The notes beneath the pieces were generated by a model, which was not told the origin of the DNA, made no database searches, and was given only the letters and a program-made list of their open reading frames with translations. The translations under genes were made by a program, and so were the position numbers. Shown here piece after piece: positions 8,567 through 16,380 of a stretch of 40,216 nucleotides of DNA (position 1 is its first letter; every line of letters begins with the position of its first letter). Source of the stretch: an uncultured Bacteroidota bacterium (GTDB lineage: Bacteria > Bacteroidota > Bacteroidia > Bacteroidales > VadinHA17); NCBI GenBank assembly GCA_903844815.1, contig CAIMVD010000122.1, positions 1 through 40,216 on the forward strand, written 5' to 3'.

Positions 8567-9343
8567 ATGGTTGACTATACCTCTTCAGATAACAGCGTAA
8601 AAATCGTTCAAAACGACGCAATCTCCTTCCTCAGAAACCTTCCGCCGGATAGCATTGATCTGATTGTCACTGATCCCGCATATTCCGGGATGAATAACAA
8701 GTTGAAACTCGGGAAGGGGAGGATAGTCGGGAAATATTCTGAAAAAGGGGAGGAGAATGCAAAATGGTTTACTGAATTTGAGGATACCGAAGAAAACTAT
8801 AAATTATTTCTGGAAGAGTGCCGGAGAGTATTAAAGAAATCTACCGGCCATATTTACATAATGTTTGATTCATTCTCGTTACTCACATTAGCCCCGGTTG
8901 TCAGAAATTATTTTGACGTGAAAAATATCATAACCTGGGACAAGGTTAATATGGGCATGGGTCATTATTTCAGAAGGAGGCATGAATATATTCTTTTTGC
9001 TACAAACGGGAATAATCAACATATCAGAAGCAGAAGTTTCCCCGATGTATGGAGATTTAAAAGGATACATAAGGCTGCATATCCAACTCAGAAACCGGTT
9101 GAGGTATTTCAGGCCATGATTTATGCAAGCGCTTCAGAAGGGGATACTGTATGTGATCCTTTTGTGGGAAGTGGTTCATCAATAATTGCCGCCTTGAAAA
9201 ACAAATGCAAATTCATCGGTTGTGACATATCAGAAAAGTCAATTGAAGTTTGCAGTGAAAGAGCAGATAATTTCCTGCTTAACAATGTTGATATACTGCA
9301 AAAAAAATCCTCAGCAGTTGATGGAATAGTATTTTGGGAATAG
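8567..9343 (+). CDS. Orphan N6-adenine/N4-cytosine DNA methyltransferase
   Basis: A 258-aa amino-methyltransferase. Catalytic motif IV reads DPAY (36-39, in IVTDPAYSG) instead of the usual DPPY. Motif I is DPFVGSG at 196-202, after it in the chain, which gives the beta-class order, with TQKPVEV just before. No restriction enzyme is adjacent; the nearest restriction-modification genes are 27 kb away and have their own methylase. It starts 11 bases after the esterase stop. It may be a solitary regulatory methylase or come from a prophage or mobile element. Target sequence unknown; enzymatic activity is likely because both motifs are intact apart from the P-to-A change. Confidence 0.85.
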   Translation: MVDYTSSDNSVKIVQNDAISFLRNLPPDSIDLIVTDPAYSGMNNKLKLGKGRIVGKYSEKGEENAKWFTEFEDTEENYKLFLEECRRVLKKSTGHIYIMFDSFSLLTLAPVVRNYFDVKNIITWDKVNMGMGHYFRRRHEYILFATNGNNQHIRSRSFPDVWRFKRIHKAAYPTQKPVEVFQAMIYASASEGDTVCDPFVGSGSSIIAALKNKCKFIGCDISEKSIEVCSERADNFLLNNVDILQKKSSAVDGIVFWE

Positions 9344-9395
9344 TATCAGGCAATCAATGGCGCCGGGGTAAAAAAGCAAAACAGCCATGTTGGAT

Positions 9396-9601
9396 TATAA
9401 TCCAATGGCGTTTAGTTAAGGAATATTTTTACCAAACATGAAAAGAATATTTTACCACAGGGACCACTCTACTATTCTTGTGTTTTTACCCCCCAACCCC
9501 CCAAGGGGGGATTTAAGAACACCCCCCCTGGGGAGCAGGGGGGTAAAATGTGGGAGTAAGAAACTGATTACCCGGGCTTAACTAAACAACATTGGATTAT
9601 A
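9396..9601. mobile_element. MITE-like inverted-repeat element, about 206 bp
   Basis: A 25-bp arm at 9396-9420 is repeated in inverse orientation at 9577-9601 with two mismatches (TATAATCCAATG..GTTTAGTTAAG). The interior holds no ORF but has a GC-rich nested palindrome. The left arm is part of a perfect 16-bp palindrome, TTGGATTATAATCCAA, and TTGGATTATA also occurs at the right edge. It sits between two convergent genes. A short non-coding element with terminal inverted repeats is the usual description of a MITE; mobility needs other copies in the genome. Confidence 0.55.
9485..9548. repeat. GC-rich nested palindrome
   Basis: Runs of C and G form two local hairpins (CCCCCC-AA-GGGGGG near 9497-9510; CCCCCC...GGGGGG at 9522-9543) inside an outer stem TTTACCCCCC/GGGGGGTAAA. 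The elements could fold as a cruciform or a bidirectional terminator between the convergent methyltransferase and propeller genes. Confidence 0.7.
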
Positions 9602-9621
9602 TTCTGTCAAAAAATGATGCG

Positions 9622-12600
9622 TTAAATTTTAATTCCTATTATTAAAATATCATCAATCTGAGAATTTTCGCCTTTCCATTTCTCAAATTCAGAATCAAGC
9701 ATCAGCCTTTGCTCAGCCATTGGTTTTGAATTCAGGCTTTCAATAAGTTTCCTGAATTGAGAATACTTATATTTCTTACCATTGGGCCCGCCAAACTGGT
9801 CAGGAAAACCATCAGAGAATATGTAGAATGAGTCACCTTTCTCAACCTTAATGGAATGATTTGTGAATGGCGACATTGCACCTGAAAACGAAACAGGCTC
9901 CCTGTTCGCTTTTACTTCAATGAGGGCTCCGTTCTTAATCACAAACAGGGAATTTTTTGCTCCGGCATAGTTAATTACCGATTGCTTAAAGTCGATGGAA
10001 ACAACTGCTATATCCATTCCGTCATGCATTTCATTGCCGTCGGCCGAGTGTTTAAATGCTTCAATTATCCTTTCCCTTAGTCTGTCGATGATTAAATTTG
10101 GTGACAGAATATGTTCCAGTTTGACTATATCGTCGAGGAAGGTGATCCCAAGCATGCTTAACAAGGCTCCGGGAACTCCGTGCCCGGTACAGTCGGCGCC
10201 GACAACGACAGCAGTTGAGTCTTGAAAATCAAACCAGTAGAAGTCTCCGCTTACAATATCGCGGGGTTTATAAAAGATAAAATAGTCACTCAGAATATCC
10301 CTGAAGTACTCTTCATGAGGTATGAGTGAAGACTGAATCCTTGCTGCATAATTAATGCTGTCAGTAAGATCTTTCTGCTGGCTTGCGATTAAATCATTCT
10401 GGCTCATCAAAAGATCGCGCTGATCAGTTATTTTATCTCTCTGGCCTTTAATTTCTTCCTTTTGTATTTCAATTTCCTTTGTCCTGTCCTTAACTGCTTT
10501 TTCAAGAGCAATTTTTTCAAGGATCAATTTTCTCTGTTTTATCCTGTAAAAAAGGAACAACCCTGCTATGGCTAAAATGATGTAACATATTTTGGCAAAC
10601 ATGGTTTTCCACCAGGGCGGCAAAATACTGAAAGTTATTACAAAGGGTGTTTTTGATGAAAATCCCATAATATTAGTGGTCCTGACTTTCAGTTTATATT
10701 TTCCGGGAGGCAGGGGTGGAAATCCGATTTTTGACGAGTTGCCATAATCGACCCAATTCTTATTAAGCCCTTCCAGCATTGCCTGATATGAAACAGTAAG
10801 CGGATCGGTAAATCCTGTAAATCCGAACATAAAGGAGAGATTGTTCTGGTAATTCTTCAAAATAAAAACCGAATCAGGATTAACCTCCCTTGCATTTATT
10901 TCAACTTTCCTGAGAATCGGATTAGGCGAAGCTTTGAGGTATAAGCTCAGATCAGTGGATAGCCTCGATACTCCATTCCTGGTGCCTAACCAGGCAAAGC
11001 CATTGTCGTCAAAATAAATACAATTAATACCGTCATCACAGATCCCCTCTTGTTCCGACAGGTAAAGCAACATATCCGAAACCGGATTGTAGACATACAG
11101 GCCAATCTGTGTGGCAATATAAATGTCATTGTTTTTATTGACCTTAATATCAGAGACAAGGCTTGAGTGAATAATGTCAGGAAGATTATAAGGCTTTACT
11201 GTTTTTTTATGGTCATAATTAAAGATGCCAGCGTTCGGTGTACCGATCACAAGGTTGCCGTTATTATCCGTCGCAAATGATCTTTGTAATACTTGGGGCA
11301 TAACGGAAGCCGCTTTATATCTGTTGTTTATATCGAAGCTTAAAAGGACCGGATTATTGCCACGAGGTTCTGTCCCGATCCATACGGTATTCGATGGATC
11401 ACAATAGAGTGCTGTAATATTTGAAACTCTAATACTGTCAAGCAGATTGTAAGAAGCAAAATTATCTTTTCCAATGGTACCGGTTACCAAACCTCCCGAA
11501 GTTCCTATCCAAAGGTTGTTTTTTCTGTCAATTTCGATTGCAGTAACCTGGCTCCCCTGGTTCCCCTCGAAAATAACGGAATTAATGAGAGGCTGTGATT
11601 CAAATAATGAGGTCTTCTGATTATACATAATGACCCCGGACTGGTTCGAACCAGCCCAGATATTACCGTTGATATCTTCCTTCAGGAACCGAACCTCCTT
11701 ATTGAATGAATTATCCGGGTTGCGAAATATTTTTGATCTCCTGTCCGATCCGGGATCGTATTTTGAGATCCCCCCATTTGTGCCAAACCATATAGCTCCT
11801 TTTTTGTCTCCGATAATCGAATAAACATTAAGTCCCGGGAGGATTGATTCTTCATTAAATGAGACGATGGCGTCTCCCTTATAAACTGTAAGTCCGTTAT
11901 TCCTGTCAACGATCAGAATATTGCCTTCGGCATCTTCGATAATGCCATAGATGGATTTTGCCTTCAGCCCGTTTGATTCCTTAAATTCGGTAAGGCTGCC
12001 CCTGTCAATCAGAGCAACACCTCCGGTCCATGTCCCGACCCACAATCTGCCACGGCTATCCTCAGTAAGGGAAGTAACCCAGTTATCTTTTGCTTCCAGA
12101 CTTGGGATATTGATATTCTCAGTTCTGGCTTCAGTTTTTATATACTTAATAAGACCATGGTTATAGGTACCTAACCAGATATTGCCATCCTTATCCTCAT
12201 CCATACAGGTGATAAAAATCTGGGGATTCAGATTTGGAAGGATGTAACTTTCAAATCTGTTTGCTTTTTTATTAAACTTGCGCAACCCCACATCTCCCAT
12301 GCAGATATAGTCTCCGGACCTTGTAAGTTCCGATCCGTAAACCTGGTCGGATAGTCCCTCTCCGCCTGTGAATTGGCTTGATTTAACGTGTTTTATATCA
12401 TTTACGGGGAATTCAATAAGAATTGCGCCATCGGCTACCGTGGTAATCCATAATCCATCATTAGATTTTGTAATGCTTGTGACATCCGAACTGATTACGA
12501 GTGAGTCGAATGAAGCTTTTTCAAAATACTGTCCGTTAAACCTTGTCAGGCCTCCGTTCAGGTGCCCGAACCAGATATTGCCATCCTGATCTTCAAGTAT

Positions 12601-12852
12601 GCTTCTGACACCGCCTTCAGCCATTCCGTCAAGAATGCTGTAATTAGTTACTATAGTTCCGTCAATCCTTGTCAATCCTTCGGGAGATCCGAGCCAGTAA
12701 TATCCCTTTTTATCCTGAATTACACAATATACCTTGGGAGGAATCCAATCATTGAAAGCCGGGCGCTGGAAATTATAAGTCTGGGCGCTGACCTTAAACG
12801 AAAGGGCATAGAACAGTAAGAAGAGCCTTAAAATCAGATTTCTATGTTTCAT
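9622..12852 (-). CDS. Two-component-type beta-propeller sensor with SpoIIE phosphatase output
   Basis: A 1076-aa one-protein signalling device. Signal peptide 1-23; a string of Reg_prop propeller repeats (about 30-640, recurring DxxGNIWxGT-like units); Y_Y_Y domain about 645-740; one transmembrane helix about 751-769; coiled coil about 775-835; and a C-terminal SpoIIE/PP2C phosphatase (about 840-1076) with IVSGDFYW (D870) and GADCTGHGVPGA (D887), the metal-binding aspartates. This is the hybrid two-component layout of Bacteroidota, with the kinase replaced by a serine phosphatase, so the output is probably an anti-sigma-factor-antagonist pathway. The extracytoplasmic propellers would bind a ligand, often a glycan. 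No partner anti-sigma genes are nearby. Confidence 0.92.
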   Translation of the reverse strand: MKHRNLILRLFLLFYALSFKVSAQTYNFQRPAFNDWIPPKVYCVIQDKKGYYWLGSPEGLTRIDGTIVTNYSILDGMAEGGVRSILEDQDGNIWFGHLNGGLTRFNGQYFEKASFDSLVISSDVTSITKSNDGLWITTVADGAILIEFPVNDIKHVKSSQFTGGEGLSDQVYGSELTRSGDYICMGDVGLRKFNKKANRFESYILPNLNPQIFITCMDEDKDGNIWLGTYNHGLIKYIKTEARTENINIPSLEAKDNWVTSLTEDSRGRLWVGTWTGGVALIDRGSLTEFKESNGLKAKSIYGIIEDAEGNILIVDRNNGLTVYKGDAIVSFNEESILPGLNVYSIIGDKKGAIWFGTNGGISKYDPGSDRRSKIFRNPDNSFNKEVRFLKEDINGNIWAGSNQSGVIMYNQKTSLFESQPLINSVIFEGNQGSQVTAIEIDRKNNLWIGTSGGLVTGTIGKDNFASYNLLDSIRVSNITALYCDPSNTVWIGTEPRGNNPVLLSFDINNRYKAASVMPQVLQRSFATDNNGNLVIGTPNAGIFNYDHKKTVKPYNLPDIIHSSLVSDIKVNKNNDIYIATQIGLYVYNPVSDMLLYLSEQEGICDDGINCIYFDDNGFAWLGTRNGVSRLSTDLSLYLKASPNPILRKVEINAREVNPDSVFILKNYQNNLSFMFGFTGFTDPLTVSYQAMLEGLNKNWVDYGNSSKIGFPPLPPGKYKLKVRTTNIMGFSSKTPFVITFSILPPWWKTMFAKICYIILAIAGLFLFYRIKQRKLILEKIALEKAVKDRTKEIEIQKEEIKGQRDKITDQRDLLMSQNDLIASQQKDLTDSINYAARIQSSLIPHEEYFRDILSDYFIFYKPRDIVSGDFYWFDFQDSTAVVVGADCTGHGVPGALLSMLGITFLDDIVKLEHILSPNLIIDRLRERIIEAFKHSADGNEMHDGMDIAVVSIDFKQSVINYAGAKNSLFVIKNGALIEVKANREPVSFSGAMSPFTNHSIKVEKGDSFYIFSDGFPDQFGGPNGKKYKYSQFRKLIESLNSKPMAEQRLMLDSEFEKWKGENSQIDDILIIGIKI

Positions 12853-13096
12853 AACTGATTTTTAAATCAAAATTTATGACATGCTATAGTAGTATTTATC
12901 ATCCAGGTTTTCCGGCCAAAATATAAATCAATCAATGAGTAAGATAATAAAAAATTACAATTATTACAGTGACAGGAATAAACTACTGAGACAGGCTCGT
13001 TTATCCGTTAAATAACTTTAGTGTGAAATAATAAATAGAAAATCCTCATTGTCTCTACCTGAATTATTAATAACTTTAAATGAAATTTGCCCGATA

Positions 13097-14221
13097 ATGA
13101 AGAAGATTTTGAGATTATTCTTTCTGTTAAACCTCATATTTGTTGTTTCTGCCTGTAAGAAAGAAACAACTCCGGATCCCGATACTGACTATATGGTTTA
13201 TTCCAACAGTAAGGGAATAATAGGAGCAAAGGGCGGAAAAATCATGTTTGCCGGTATTGAGTCACCCCTGAACGGGGCCAATGTTATTATCCCTGAGGGA
13301 GCTCTGTCAGAGAAAACAGAGATACGTCTTGAAATGGACAATTCAATCAGATCGACCCTCGACACACTTGCCAACATTCTTAGACTTGAACCTGACGGCC
13401 TTGTATTTAAAAAACCCGTTCAATTGAAAATGGTGAGAAAGGATCTGGCAAATCCAAGAGTATACTGTTTTTTGCCTGATTCTGATTCAGCAGAGGAAAT
13501 TCATATTACATATATTGACGGAAACGACGGCTTCGTGACCGTCGAACTGAATCATTTTTCACTTTATTTTGCGACTGAGCGTGAAAATGCCGGATTCGAT
13601 GCGAACCTTTCCCAGACACCTTCCTCCATGAAGGCTGACCTGAGTTTCGGAGGTGTTTTAAATGAAATCACGACTCTTTCCAGGATTCCTGTCAGGAAGC
13701 TGGCTGATCTTAAAAAGGCTGATATCACGAATGCTCTTGAAGCTATATCCTCCGTGGAACCGGCGATTATTGCGAATACCCTGCATGCAAATATTGAAGT
13801 TACACTGATGGAAGCCATCACACTGGGCAGTAAAGAGATTAAAAAACTTAATTTTGATGTATACAGACTTGGTGATAATGTCAATAATTTTAAAATTAGG
13901 GTTGTTCAAAATTACCCTGCCACTGGAAAGGTTTTTAATACCGGGATTGTGGATCTTCAGACTTTGGAAGATTTTTTCAGCGGTAAAGCCCTCGCATATA
14001 ATTTTGGACTTAACTCTCTGCCAGGGAAAAAATATCAATTATCGCTTTCGTGGCTTTTGTTAGGAGGTGCTAACGGGGATCAGAAACTTACCTGCAGATA
14101 CAAAATAAGTTCTTTCAACGATCACGTGCCATGGGTCTTTGGGTATAATATGTCGAGTGTTGATAACGATACCAATAATAACTTTATAAATGATTCTTAT
14201 GATAAATTCATGGCGTATTAA
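13097..14221 (+). CDS. ZU5-domain lipoprotein
   Basis: ATG 13097 is chosen over the upstream in-frame start at 13049 because it begins a typical SPII signal (MKKILRLF..., lipobox VSAC). A ZU5-like domain follows the signal: GAKGGKI, then IPEGAL and TEIRLEM, and LRLEPDGLVFKKPVQL, covering roughly residues 40-130. The C-terminal 200 residues are unrecognised. The 375-aa protein is anchored in the outer membrane or periplasm and may have a binding or structural role. It leads a run of three lipoprotein genes with very short spacing (the next ATG is 10 bases after its stop), so an operon is likely. Confidence 0.8.
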   Translation: MKKILRLFFLLNLIFVVSACKKETTPDPDTDYMVYSNSKGIIGAKGGKIMFAGIESPLNGANVIIPEGALSEKTEIRLEMDNSIRSTLDTLANILRLEPDGLVFKKPVQLKMVRKDLANPRVYCFLPDSDSAEEIHITYIDGNDGFVTVELNHFSLYFATERENAGFDANLSQTPSSMKADLSFGGVLNEITTLSRIPVRKLADLKKADITNALEAISSVEPAIIANTLHANIEVTLMEAITLGSKEIKKLNFDVYRLGDNVNNFKIRVVQNYPATGKVFNTGIVDLQTLEDFFSGKALAYNFGLNSLPGKKYQLSLSWLLLGGANGDQKLTCRYKISSFNDHVPWVFGYNMSSVDNDTNNNFINDSYDKFMAY

Positions 14222-14231
14222 TTCTGCTTCT

Positions 14232-15293
14232 ATGAATTATTTATTTAAAATATTTAGTTTCTGTAATATTTTAATCACAGTAGTTTTTTATTCATGTAAA
14301 AAGGAGGATTCAATTATTCTTTCCGAAGCACCAATCGTAATAACCTCCGTTGTGAGAAATATATACAGAACCCAGGCCGAGTGCGGGGCACATATGATAT
14401 CAGTGGGGTCTTCCCCGGTAACCGGCTTTGGTATCTGCTGGAATACAACAGGTTCTCCAACGATAGAGGATAATTATACCTCTGATGGTATTATAACAGT
14501 ACAATACGGGACTATACTCCGTTATTTAACCTCCAATCAAACATATTATGTAAGGGCTTATGCCACGAATGGTACCGGGACGAGTTATGGCGTTGAGAGG
14601 AAATTTACTACAAAGCCTTCCGGTTCAGGCATTATTTTTAATTCTGATTTAACATACGGGACCGTATCGGATATTGAAGGTAATGTTTACAAAACAATCA
14701 AGATAGGTACCCAGACCTGGATGGCAGAAAATCTAAGGACCACAAGGTACAATGATGATACTGAGATAGACCTTGTTGAGGACAGTAGTGACTGGATGAA
14801 TACAGAAACTCCCGCTTACTGCTGGTATGAAAACAATGAACAATTGTTCGGGAATCTGTATGGTCCATATTATAACTGGCTGACCGTTTATACTTCCCGT
14901 TTGTGCCCGGCAGGCTGGCATGTGCCATCGGATGTGGAATGGAAAACGCTTGAAATGAACCTGGGAATGACGCAGGTGCAGGCAGATGCTGAAGGTATCA
15001 GGGGAACATCTGAAGGAGCTGCACTAAAAGAAGCGGGAACAAACAACTGGTTACCGGGCGGCATTGCCGGAACAAATGAGAGTGGTCTGACCGGGTTGCC
15101 AGGTGGTATTCGTTCAGCTTATTCAGGCATTTTTGATGTGGAGGGGTTAGTCTGCAGCTGGTGGACTTCCACTGGTTATTATCCGTATGGCGGGGTTGCA
15201 TACAGTCGTTCCTTATTTTATGATTCATCGGGCATTAACCGTTATCTCCAGAGTTTAAATCTAGGCCTTAATGTGAGATGCATTAAGAATTAA
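14232..15293 (+). CDS. FISUMP-domain lipoprotein, first tandem copy
   Basis: An exported lipoprotein (SPII signal with lipobox FYSC) of 353 aa from the ATG at 14232; the frame is open further upstream but there overlaps the previous gene. After the signal comes a fibronectin-type-III-like stretch (GFGICWNT, YVRAYATNGTG). The C-terminal half is a Fibrobacter succinogenes major paralogous (FISUMP) domain: DIEGNVYKTIKIGTQTWMAE, CWYENN, LCPAGWHVPSDVEW, then a C-terminal NVRCIKN. These surface proteins of Bacteroidota and Fibrobacteres have no established enzymatic role. The following gene is a close paralogue. Confidence 0.85.
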   Translation: MNYLFKIFSFCNILITVVFYSCKKEDSIILSEAPIVITSVVRNIYRTQAECGAHMISVGSSPVTGFGICWNTTGSPTIEDNYTSDGIITVQYGTILRYLTSNQTYYVRAYATNGTGTSYGVERKFTTKPSGSGIIFNSDLTYGTVSDIEGNVYKTIKIGTQTWMAENLRTTRYNDDTEIDLVEDSSDWMNTETPAYCWYENNEQLFGNLYGPYYNWLTVYTSRLCPAGWHVPSDVEWKTLEMNLGMTQVQADAEGIRGTSEGAALKEAGTNNWLPGGIAGTNESGLTGLPGGIRSAYSGIFDVEGLVCSWWTSTGYYPYGGVAYSRSLFYDSSGINRYLQSLNLGLNVRCIKN

Positions 15294-15314
15294 GGGAAAT
15301 ATAAAAAGGACAAT

Positions 15315-16361
15315 ATGCAACATACATTTAAAATACAGACATTCTGCTCTTTACTGATTTTGATTGTTATAGCCGGATGCAAAAAGGAAGATCCCATTGA
15401 ACCGGTTGTTGTAAAAACCTATCTTGTCGAAAATGTGAGAAGGACTTCGATCTCCATTAGGGGATCAGCAGACATCCCGGCTACCGATACTTTAATTGCA
15501 GTCGGTTTCTGCTGGAATACAAAAGGCGCACCAACATTGTATGATAATTTTTCATTTGATGGGACCTGGTATGAATTTAGCCGTGCCATCCAGGGTTTAA
15601 CGCCTAATACTACATACTATATAAGAGCCTATGCCAGCTGTTTGAGAGGTGTCTTTTACGGAATTGAAAGGAAATTCACTACAATGCAAACCAGCACCGG
15701 CATCCGGTTTAATTCCGATTTAACTTATGGAACCGTTTCGGATATTGAAGGCAATGAATATAAAACAATTGTGACAGGGACTCAGACCTGGATGGCTGAA
15801 AATCTGCGGACAACAAAGTACAATGATAATTCTGAAATCCCACTTATTACCGAAAATGAAGAATGGCGCTACCATTTAAAAACACCCGGCTATTGCTGGT
15901 ATGAAAACAATGAAGAGTATTATAAAAAGCTTTATGGCGCTTATTACAACTGGTATGCGGTGGGTAGCGGTAAATTGTGTCCTTCCGGATGGCATGTTTC
16001 GACTGATGAGGAGTGGAAAACCCTCGAAAAGTATCTGGGAATGGCACAAGGACCTCTGGATTCCTGGTGGGTAAGGGGTACATCACAAGGAGCAAAGCTT
16101 AAGGAAGCCGGTACAGAGAACTGGGCTCCCGGTGAGTTTGCCGGGACAAATGATACGGGTTTTACGGGTCTCCCGGCCGGTATCCGCGACGTATATAGTG
16201 GAGTATTTAGCGGAGAGGGAAGTTTCAATCTCTGGTGGACTTCCACAAGTCCTTATATCTCATGGGCAATAGCTCATGGTCTTGTTAACTATAGTTCAGG
16301 AGTAACCCGTGATTCCAAAGAAAAGGAATATGGTTTTAATGTGAGGTGTATTAAGGATTGA
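15315..16361 (+). CDS. FISUMP-domain lipoprotein, second tandem copy
   Basis: A 348-aa paralogue of the previous gene with the same order: SPII signal (lipobox IAGC), Fn3-like part (GFCWNT, YIRAYAS), FISUMP domain with TQTWMAENLRTTKYND, CWYENNEEYY, LCPSGWHV, and the same C-terminal NVRCIKD. It starts 21 bases after the first copy, so they arose by tandem duplication and are probably co-transcribed. Differences are concentrated in the N-terminal half and in the loop before WWTSTS. Confidence 0.85.
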   Translation: MQHTFKIQTFCSLLILIVIAGCKKEDPIEPVVVKTYLVENVRRTSISIRGSADIPATDTLIAVGFCWNTKGAPTLYDNFSFDGTWYEFSRAIQGLTPNTTYYIRAYASCLRGVFYGIERKFTTMQTSTGIRFNSDLTYGTVSDIEGNEYKTIVTGTQTWMAENLRTTKYNDNSEIPLITENEEWRYHLKTPGYCWYENNEEYYKKLYGAYYNWYAVGSGKLCPSGWHVSTDEEWKTLEKYLGMAQGPLDSWWVRGTSQGAKLKEAGTENWAPGEFAGTNDTGFTGLPAGIRDVYSGVFSGEGSFNLWWTSTSPYISWAIAHGLVNYSSGVTRDSKEKEYGFNVRCIKD

Positions 16362-16380
16362 AAAAGGCCGGGAGGCATGA

